Assembly (NCBI RefSeq): GCF_022605725.1
Contig: NC_065564.1
Coordinates: forward strand, 7,852,698 to 7,916,697
DNA from: Anthonomus grandis grandis
Lineage: Eukaryota; Arthropoda; Insecta; Coleoptera; Curculionidae
Direction of reading: 5' to 3'
Length of the DNA stretch: 64,000 nt
The notes under the pieces were generated by a model that saw only the letters and a list, made by a program, of their open reading frames with translations, was not told the origin of the DNA and searched no databases. The position numbers and the translations under genes were made by a program. Shown here piece after piece: positions 24,430-32,830 of the stretch (position 1 is the stretch's first letter; each line of letters opens with the position of its first letter).

Positions 24430-26390
24430 TGTGCCAAGTCTTGACAGTTCTTTTGACATTGCTACTGTCATTTTTAGAACTGTCATTATTACGTTATTAC
24501 AGTCTTAAGTGTCAAAATGCCAAGTAAGCGCCATCTTGGAAATAATGATTTACACAAACAACAATCCATGGAGCATATTTGACATTTAGAATTGTCACTT
24601 TTGACAGTTCCTTGGACATCTCTACTGTCATTTTGGAACTGTTATTGTCACGTAAAAGCGTTTAAAAATTACAGTTTTAACTGTCAAAATGCCAATGGGA
24701 CAAACGAGCGCCATCTTGGAAATAATGAATTAATTTAACATCCACACATGGAGTATACTTGACATTTAAAACTGTCACTTTAGACAGTTCAGTTGACATT
24801 TCTACTGTCATTGTGACGTAATTACAGCTTACAAATTACAGTTTTAAGTATCAAAATGCCAATGGCCAAATAAGCTCCATCTTAGAAATAATGAACTAAT
24901 TAAACAGCAACTTATGGAGTATATTTGACCTTTAATGATTTAGTTAAACAACAACACATGGAGCATGTTTGACATTTAAAATTGTCACTTTTGACAGTTC
25001 CTTGGACATCTCAACTGTCATTTTTGGAACTGTTATTGTCACGTAAAAGCGTTTTAAAATTACAGTTTTAAGTGTCAAAATGTCAATGGGACAAACGAGC
25101 GCCATCTTGGAAATAATGAATTAATTTAATAACAACACATGGAGTATATTTGACATTTAAAACTGTCACTTTAGTCAGTTCTGTTGACATTTCTACTGTC
25201 ATTTTTGAAACCGTCATTGTCACGTAATTACAGTTTTAAGTATCAAAATGCCAACGGCCAAATAAGCGCCATCTTGGAAATAATGAACTAATTAAACAGC
25301 AACTTATGGAGTATATTTGACCTTTAATGATTTAGTTAAGCAACAACACATGAAGCATATTTGACTTTTAGAATTGTCACTTGTGACAGTTCCTTGGGCA
25401 TCTCTACTGTCATTTTTGGAACTGTTATTGTCACGTAAAAGCGTTTATAAATTACAGTTTCAACTGTCAAAATGCCAATGAGACAAACGAGCGCCATCTT
25501 GGAAATAATTAATTAATTAAACAACAACCCATGGAGTATATTTGACATTTATAACTGAGACTTTAGACAGATCAACTGACATTTCTACTGTCATTTTTGG
25601 AACTGTCATTGTCACGTAATTACAGCATAAAAATTACAGTCTTAGTTCTCAAAATGCCGATGGCCCAAATAAACGCCATCTTGGAAATAATAAGTTAATT
25701 AAACAACAACAGATGGAGCAGATTAGACATTTGAAACTGTCACTTTTGACATTTCTACTTTAATTTTTGAAACCGTTATTGTGACGTAATTACAGTTTTA
25801 CGTGTGAAAATGCCAATGGCCAAATAAACGCCATTTTGGAAAAAATGAATTAATTAAATAACAACCTATGGAGTATGGAACTGAGAATTGTCACTTTTGA
25901 CAGTTCCTTGGACATATCTACTGTCATTTTTGGAACTGTTATTGTCACGTAAAAGCGTTTAAAAATTACAGATTTAACTGTCAAAATGCCAATGGGACAA
26001 ACGAGCGCCATCTTGGAAATAATGAAATAATTTAACAACAACACATGGAGTATACTTGACATTTAAAACTGTCACTTTTGACAGTTCCTTGGACATCTCT
26101 ACTGTCATTTTTGGAACTGTTATTTTCACGTAAAAGCGTTTAAAAATTACAGTTTTAACTGTCAAAATGTCAATGGGACAAACGAGCGCCATCTTGGAAA
26201 TAATGAGTTAATTAAACAACAACCCCTGGAGTATATTTGAAATGTCACTTTTGACACTTCCTTTAACATTTCTACTGTCATTTTTTGAACTGTCATTCTC
26301 ACATAACTACAGCTTAAAAATTACAGTTTTAGCTGTCATAATGCCAATGACCCAAATGAGCGCCATCTTGGAAAAAAAATTGAAATAACT
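24430..26390 (+). repeat. Tandem array of TGACAG-rich GCCATCTTGG units
   Basis: GCGCCATCTTGGAAATAAT or a variant recurs near 24528, 24708, 24874, 25099, 25266, 25491, 25673, 25828, 26004, 26185 and 26360. Spacing alternates between about 155-182 and 225 bp. Each unit carries about six TGACA/TGTCA words, including TGTCACTTTTGACAGTTCC, and a GTCACGTAAAAGCG or GTCACGTAATTACAG word. Longer intervals carry an extra TTTAATGATTTAGTTAA segment. Confidence 0.88.
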
Positions 26391-26817
26391 TTTGACATTT
26401 GGAATTGTAACTGTTTGACAATCAAATGGGCGCCATTTTGAATTAAAAAAATAAATAAAACATGGACGTCGTTTTTGACGAAATAGAATCTTCGAAAAAA
26501 TAGAACTGACATTTGGAATTGGCAATGTCACAAAAAAGTCACAGACCATTGCCATTTTGTTTGGAAGGCAATAGTGACGTAGCATTTTAGAATCCCTCTA
26601 ATGTATTTCCCTCTCCTCTAAAATAACTGGGGCGTGGCATCTACTTCAAGTAAACAAATCTTATGACATAAAAATGACAATCCGGGCTATCAAAATGGCG
26701 GATGCACGCCATCTTGGAATTTAAACGAAAAACATGGGTGCAACTTTTGACGTAAGAGTCGAAATACTAAATGGACGCCATCATGTAAAAATAAATCAAT
26801 TTTATTTAACTAGAAGC
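25876..26817 (+). repeat. Direct duplication of ~1 kb, copy 1
   Basis: It begins GGAACTGAGAATTGTCACTT and ends CTAGAAGCCATGGAACTGAG, where copy 2 starts. It includes three TGACAG-rich units, then AATGGGCGCCATTTTG, GGAAGGCAATAGTGACGTAG, GGGGCGTGGCATCTAC and AACATGGGTGCAACTTTTGA. Much of it is word-for-word the same as 26818-27895. Confidence 0.85.
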
Positions 26818-27895
26818 CATGGAACTGAGAATTGTCACTTTTGACAGTTCCTTGGACATATCTACTGTCATTTTTGGAACTGTTATTGTCACGTAAAAGC
26901 GTTTAAAAATTACAGATTTAACTGTCAAAATGCCAATGGGACAAACGAGCGCCATCTTGGAAATAATGAAATAATTTAACAACAACACATGGAGTATACT
27001 TGACATTTAAAACTGTCACTTTTGACAGTTTCTTGGACATCTCTACTGTCATTTTTGGAACTGTTATTGTCACGTAAAAGCGTTTAAAAATTACAGATTT
27101 AACTGTCAAAATGCCAATGGGACAAACGAGCGCCATCTTGGAAATAATGAGTTAATTAAACAACAACCCCTGGAGTATATTTGAAATGTCACTTTTGACA
27201 CTTCCTTTAACATTTCTACTGTCATTTTTTCAACTGTCATTCTCACATAACTACAGCTTAAAAATTACAGTTTTAGCTGTCAAAATGCCAATGACCCAAA
27301 CAAGCGCCATCTTCGAAAAAAATTGAAGTAACTTTTGACATTTGGAATTGTCACTGTTTGACGATCAAATGGGCGCCATTTTGTATTTAAAAAAATAAAA
27401 TAAAACATTTTGACGAAATAAAATCTTCGAAAAAATAGAACTGACTTTTGGAATTGTCAATGTCACAAAAAAGTCACAGACCGTTGCCATTTTGTTTGGA
27501 AGGCAATAGTGACGTAGCATTTTAGAATCCCTCTCCTTCAAAAAACTAGGGCGTGGCATCTACAATGATTTCAAAATCAAAGCGCCAAAGACGCCATTTT
27601 GGAAAAAATTTATGAGTTTAATTACAACCCAGGGAATATAAGGTTGACATTTTAAAACGTCAATGTCAAATAAAAAAATGACAGTCCGTCGTATTAATAT
27701 AGAATTCTTATATTGTATTTTTCCCTTCTCTAAAATAACTGTGGCTAAAATAACTGTGGTATAATAAAATGGCAGATGCACGCCATCTTGGAATTTAAAC
27801 GAAAAACATGGGTGCAACTTTTGACGTAAGAGTCGAAATACTAAATGGACGCCATCTTGTAAAAATAAATCAATTTAACTAGAAGCCATGGAACA
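26818..27895 (+). repeat. Direct duplication of ~1 kb, copy 2
   Basis: This repeats the order of copy 1 and ends with the same TTTAACTAGAAGCCATGGAA. It has one TGACAG-rich unit fewer in its first half. An extra segment with a second CGCCATTTTGGAAAAAATTT lies near 27593, and the GGGCGTGGCATCTAC word is followed by different DNA. High similarity over hundreds of bases points to a fairly recent tandem duplication. Confidence 0.82.
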
Positions 27896-28241
27896 TTTTG
27901 ACATTTGATGACAAGTTTGACATTTCAGGCTGTCAATCTCTCTCTAAGGTATTGCTCTCCTTCTTTAAAAAATGGAGGCGTGGCACGCATCTGGCATCTA
28001 ATTGGAGCCATTTTCTCCTGAACAATTGAAGTCATTTTTGAGGTCCACAATGGAAAATTTAGGAAATTACTTGTGTCCTTCCATTAATCCAGACGTAAAA
28101 ATAACTACAAATGTCTGGAATAAAGGTGATCAATTGGTCCAAACATTCCTGGAAAAAAAATCAGACATTCCCCTTCCTCACCCTACAAATGACCGCCATC
28201 ATCTATTTTCCATATATTTACACTACATCAACTTTTTGACA

Positions 28242-28267
28242 CCCCCCCCCCACCCTTCTCCCAGCCC
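28242..28267 (-). other. G-quadruplex-capable tract (minus strand)
   Basis: On the plus strand this reads as C10, A, C3, TTCT (with the last T followed by C3), AG, C3. The minus strand therefore has four G runs of three or more with loops of 1-4 bases. The equivalent plus-strand C runs could form an i-motif. Confidence 0.6.
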
Positions 28268-28328
28268 AAACGAAAAAAAATCACACACAAGAAAAACATC
28301 TCGTAGGCAAATGCGTTGGAAATTGGCA

Positions 28329-28349
28329 CCCCACCCCTCCCCCCACCCC
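28329..28349 (-). other. Strong G-quadruplex motif (minus strand)
   Basis: The plus strand has C4-A-C4-T-C6-A-C4. The minus strand therefore carries four runs of four or more G separated by single bases, the most favourable arrangement known for parallel quadruplexes. It lies in a low-copy island about 60 bp right of another such tract. Confidence 0.75.
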
Positions 28350-28895
28350 TCTCCTTAGGGTCATTTATTTAAAATGTCACATACAGGCAGGTTTTCGCTG
28401 CCCAAAGGGCATTAATCGATTAATTTCATGCGGCCTGTCCGATCCGCAATTAATGTGCAGCAGTAACTCTAATTTGGTTGACTCACGCGCAGCTTAGGTT
28501 TGGCTACGCTGTATTGCCCTCCCTCTCTTTCTCATAGGGAATTTATTAACTAAAACATCTGGCTAGTTAGTCCTTGTTTTATCCAGGATTTCGTGCCACG
28601 GAAAACCGAGTGAACTGCAATTTTTCAGTAGTTTTTCGGGAAATTTCCGGACATTTACCCGCTTAACCGCTACACGGAAAACCGAATTTTCCCTTCCGGG
28701 CTTTTGTAGGCGATAAAAAGCGGGATTTTACGGTTATTCGGGCTGTTTGCGGCATTGCCAATTTTATCTCTCGCTGAGCACGTGACCTTTTAACTTATTT
28801 CGGTCAGATGGTTTTATTAGATAATCCTTGGCATCTCTTTCTGGCATGCGCGAGAAGTGTTTGTCAATTTATTGAATTGACAAGTGACAGTAACG

Positions 28896-29130
28896 GTGGT
28901 TTTTTATCCGCCATCTTGACAGTCCGAACTGTCACTGTTACGTCATAAGAGTTGTTTAACTGAAGTAGATGCCCCTCCCCGGTTTGTTAAAGGAGAGTGT
29001 TGCAGAGGAGCCAAATAATATACTCTATGGGTTGTTGCTTATTTAATTCATTATTTTTAGAATGGCGCCTATTGGGCCTTATTGTCATTTTGACAGTTAA
29101 AACTATAATTACGTCACAATGACTGGAAGA
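28896..29130 (-). repeat. GCCATCTTGG family, mostly reverse orientation
   Basis: AACTGAAGTAGATGCCCCTC, ATACTCTATGGGTTGTTG, AGAATGGCGCCTATTGGGCC and TTTTGACAGTTAAAACTATA are complements of words found at 24-28 kb. The first 40 bases (CCGCCATCTTGACAG) are in the opposite sense. The block stops where the 345-bp tandem repeat starts and resumes at 31.95 kb. Confidence 0.7.
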
Positions 29131-30424
29131 GCCTAAAGAAGCTCTCTTTCAAATTTCAGGTTTCTAGGTCAAATGGTTTAGGAATAAAATTACAATTAAC
29201 CTACAAGCCTTGGACGAAGATCTTATTCCCCTTTTTTCCCAATGAGAACCCGAATGTGGGAAAAACCCTTTGGTACATCGCTTAGGGGTTACATTAAGGA
29301 ACTTCTTAACAAATTTTAACTTTCTATGTTAAATAGTGTAAGCACACTATTGTTTATTATGGCCAGTCCAGTGTAAGATCCCCAGACCAAGGCTTGATTC
29401 CCATTTTTTCCCAGTTAGGGCTGGAATTTTGGGAAAATTCTTTTATGTATCGCTAAGGAGTTGAATAGAGAAACTTTCTTCCAAATCTCAAGTTTCTAGG
29501 TCAAGTAGTCTAAGAGTAAAATTGATTTTCGTACTCGCTATAATCTACAACCCTTGGACAAATATCTAATTCCCCTTTTTTCAATGTCAGAGTCCGAATC
29601 TTGGAAAAACCCTTTGGTACATCGCTTAGGGGTTACATTAAGGAACTTCGTAACAAATTTTGACTTTCTATGTTAAATAGTGTAAGCACTATATTGATTA
29701 TTGTGGCTAACTCAGTCTAAGATCCCTAGACCAAGACTTGATTCCTATTTTTTTCCCAGTTAGGGCTGGAATTTTGGGAAAATTCTTTTATGTATCGCTA
29801 AGGAGTTAAATAGAGAAACTCCCTTCCAAATCTCAAGTTTCTAGGTCAAGTGGTCTAAGAGTAAAATTGATTTTCGTACTCGCTATAATCTACAACCCTT
29901 GGACAAAGATATAATTCCCCTTTTTTCATAATCAGAATCCAAATTTGGGAAAAACCTTTAGGTACATCGCTTAGGGGTTACATTAAGGAACTTCGTAACA
30001 AATTTTGACTTTCTATGTTAAATAATGTAAGCACTATATTGATTATTGTGGCTAACTCAGTCTAAGATCCCTAGACCAAGACTTGATTCCTATTTTTTTC
30101 CCAGTTAGGGCTGGAATTTTGGGAAAATTCTTTTATGTATCGCTAGCCAGTTGAATAGAGAAACTCTCTTCCAAATTTGAAGTTTCTAGCTCAATTGGTC
30201 TGAGAAAAATATCAATTATTGTGGTTGATCAATCAGAAGTCCTTGGAGGAAGACTCCCTTTTCTTAATTTTCTTCAGTTACAACGGGAATCTTTGAGAAA
30301 GTGTTTTCTACAAACCTCAGTTGCTTTATGAACAAACTTTCTGGCCAATTTCACGTTTTCAGGTAAAGAGGTATAGAAAAACTGATTTTTGTGAGTCGTC
30401 GAACCTAAATCTCCATGGGATACT
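29131..30424. repeat. ~345-bp tandem repeat (about 3.5 units)
   Basis: TTTCTAGGTCAAGTGGTCTA and variants recur near 29161, 29493, 29838 and 30183 (intervals 332, 345 and 345 bp). Other fixed words are GGTACATCGCTTAGGGGTTA and TCGCTAAGGAGTT, so each unit seems to hold two related halves. The last 200 bases (30.23-30.42 kb) are a decayed unit that runs straight into the 174-bp array. Confidence 0.9.
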
Positions 30425-31945
30425 TTGTTTTTAGGCAATTTCTCAAAAACTAATAACTTCCTAAAAAATGTATAAATACCTGAAATAAACCTTTAACCCT
30501 ATTGAATCCAACGCCATTTAAATCACTGCCCTAGCTAACATAATAACAAAGATACAGCCAATTTTGTTAGAGAACAATTTTTTTTCAAACTGTTCGACAC
30601 TATTTTGGCCCCTTTCTCAAAAACTAATAATTTCTCAAAAAAATTGTAGAAACATAAAATAAACTTTTGATTTTAGTCAATTTAGATTCGTTTAAATCAC
30701 AATCCTAACTAACACAATAGCGAAGTTACAGCCAATTTTGTTAGAGAAAGTTTTTTTTTCCAGTGTCCAACATCATTTTGGGCAATTTCTCAAAATATAA
30801 TAATTTCTCAAAAAAATTTATAGAGACCTAAAATAAACCTCTAACTCTACTGAATTCATCGCCATTTAAATCACTACCCTAGCTAACATAATAACAAAGT
30901 TACAGCCAATTTTGTTCGAGAACAATTTTTTTTCCAACTGTCCGACACCATTTTGGCCACTTTCTCAAAAACTAATAATTTCTCAAAAAAATTGTAGAAA
31001 CATGAAATAAACTTTTGATTTTAGTCAATTTAGATTCGTTTAAAACACGATCCTAACTAACACAATAGCAAAGTTACAGCCAATTTTGTTAGAGAACAAT
31101 TTTTTTTCCAACTGTCCGACACCATTTTGGCCACTTTCTCAAAAACTAATAATTTCTCAAAAAAATTGTAGAAACATGAAATAAACTTTTAATTTTAGTC
31201 AATTTAGCTTCGTTTAAATCACGATCCTAACTAACACAATAGCGAAGTTACAGCCAATTTTGTTGGAGAACAATTTTTTTTTTAAGTGTCCAACATCATT
31301 TTGGGCAATTTCTCAAAATCTAATAATTTCTTAAAAAATCTATTGAGACCTGAAATAAACCTCTAACTCTATTGAATCTATCGCCATTTAAATCACTACC
31401 CTTGCTACCATAATAACAAAGATACAGCGAATTTTATTAGAGAACAATTTTTTTTCCAACTGTCCGACACTATTTTGGCCACTTTCTCAAAAACTAATAA
31501 TTTCTCAAAAAAATTATAAAGACATTAAATAAACTTCTAATTTTAGTTAATTTAGCTTCGTTTAAATCAGGATCCTAACTAACACAATAGCGAAGTTACA
31601 GCCAATTTTGTTAGAGAAAGTTTTTTTTTTCCAGTGTCCAACATCATTTTGGGCAATTTCTCAAAATCTAATAATTTCTCAAAAAAATTTATAGAGACCT
31701 GAAATAAACCTTTAACATTATTGAATCCATCGCCATTTAAATCACTACCCTAGCTAACATAATAACAAAGATACAGCCAATTTTGTTAGAGAACAATTTT
31801 TTTCCAACTGTCTAACACCATTTTGGGCAATTTCTCAAAAACTATTAATTTCTCAAAAAATTTATAAAGACATTAAATAAACCTTTAATCTCTTTCAATC
31901 CAGCACCATTTAAATCACCTCACTAGCTAAAACATTAACAAAGTT
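30425..31945. repeat. 174-bp satellite with two unit types (about 9 units)
   Basis: CAGCCAATTTTGTTAGAGAA recurs at 30555, 30729, 30903, 31077, 31251, 31425, 31599 and 31774, i.e. every 174 bp with one interval of 175. Type A units carry CGCCATTTAAATCACTACCC. Type B units carry TTCGTTTAAATCACGATCC. Their order is A-B-A-B-B-A-B-A-A, a disrupted dimeric higher-order arrangement. TTTCTCAAAAACTAATAATT is shared by both. Confidence 0.95.
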
Positions 31946-32425
31946 ACTCAGAATCTGAATCTTGGCTGTAAGGCGTCAAAAATTGCTTCAAGTGCCTGGA
32001 AGAAGTTAAAAACTGACTTTATTTACCTTGGATAAGTCAAAAATTGACTTTGACATTCGAAATGTCAAACTTGTCAAATGTCAAAATATTTCATGGGTTG
32101 TAATTAAATTTAATTTATTTGTCCAAGGTGGCACTGTGATTTTTATGTCAAAGACTTGTTTACCTGAAGTAGATGCCACGCCCCAGTTTTTTAGAGGAGG
32201 GAGGACTAGTTTATGGAGATTCTGAAATTCTACGTCACAAGTGCCTTCAAAACAAAATGGCGACAAAATGCGACATTGACAGATCCAAACGTCAAATATA
32301 CTCTGTGTTGTAATTTAATTAATTAATTCATTCATTACAGATGGAGCCCATTTGACTCATTAGCATTTTGACAGTTAAAACTGTTACGTCACGTTCTTCT
32401 TCTTCTTCTTCTATGCTGAGTTGAG
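31946..32425 (-). repeat. GCCATCTTGG family, reverse orientation, right edge
   Basis: GAAGTAGATGCCACGCCCCA, ACAAAATGGCGACAAAATGC, AAATATACTCTGTGTTGTAA and TTTTGACAGTTAAAACTGTT are complements of words in the forward block at 24-28 kb. Two short frames at 32028-32266 on opposite strands are products of these words. This is the right limit of the main word-family domain. Confidence 0.75.
32394..32412. repeat. (TTC)6 microsatellite
   Basis: Six TTC triplets plus one T lie directly after TTACGTCACG at the edge of the word-family block. Confidence 0.9.
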
Positions 32426-32830
32426 CCTCACTGACAATAACTGTTCTATGTTTTTTAAAAAGTTTATCACCCCTTCCCCCCCCTCTTTCAAATATTAATT
32501 CTTCAAAGAAAATTCAAAGAAATTAACGTAATTGTCACTAATGCGGTCCTTGTTTATACGGACCCGAAAGGGAGAAAGGGAGACCGAAAATGTCACCCCC
32601 CTTTAAATTAGATTTACGCGACGTGGCACTTTTGGGGCAAAAATTCATTTTTTACCTTAATAAATGATCAGCAAACACGTACAAAGGAAATAATAATTCC
32701 CAGGGGATAAAAACAGTTTCCAGGAGATCAAAAAGCCATTATTTCGCTCTCTCTCTCTCTCTTTCACTCGTGAACGTGCAATTATTGTTAGGTCCAGACA
32801 AAGGAATCAATTAATTACCTTCGTTAGAAG
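32426..32830. other. Low-copy DNA left of the 334-bp array
   Basis: This includes a C-rich run near 32470-32483, CpG-containing DNA near 32540-32640 and the CT microsatellite at 32747. No gene or further repeat was recognised. Confidence 0.5.
32747..32762. repeat. (CT)8 microsatellite
   Basis: Eight CT dinucleotides lie between TTTCG and TTTCACTCG. Confidence 0.9.

Larger units (their letters stand above)
23966..28010 (+). repeat. GCCATCTTGG family, forward orientation, block 3
   Basis: GGGCGTGGC at 23991, 26630 and 27548, GGGCGCCATCTTGGA near 24139, and a dense series of AACTGTCA, TGACAGTT, GTCACGTAAAAGCG and GAGCGCCATCTTGGAAATAA words fill this 4-kb stretch. The ends of the block are diverged single units. 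The middle is a tandem array (separate entry). Confidence 0.85.
28011..28895. other. Low-copy island with C-rich tracts
   Basis: Single-copy-looking DNA separates forward from mostly reverse word-family blocks. A frame of 118 codons starts at a TTG (first ATG at 28050), is low-complexity in its last third and is not credible. The part from 28380 to 28880 has CpG-containing stretches such as CCGATCCGCAATTAATGTGC and GAAAACCGAATTTTCCCTTC but no recognisable exon. Confidence 0.5.

Noticed and set aside
28002..28358. 118-codon frame, the longest in the window
   Set aside because: It starts with TTG (first ATG at 28050). Its last third is low-complexity proline/histidine/serine from C-rich DNA, and no domain is recognisable.
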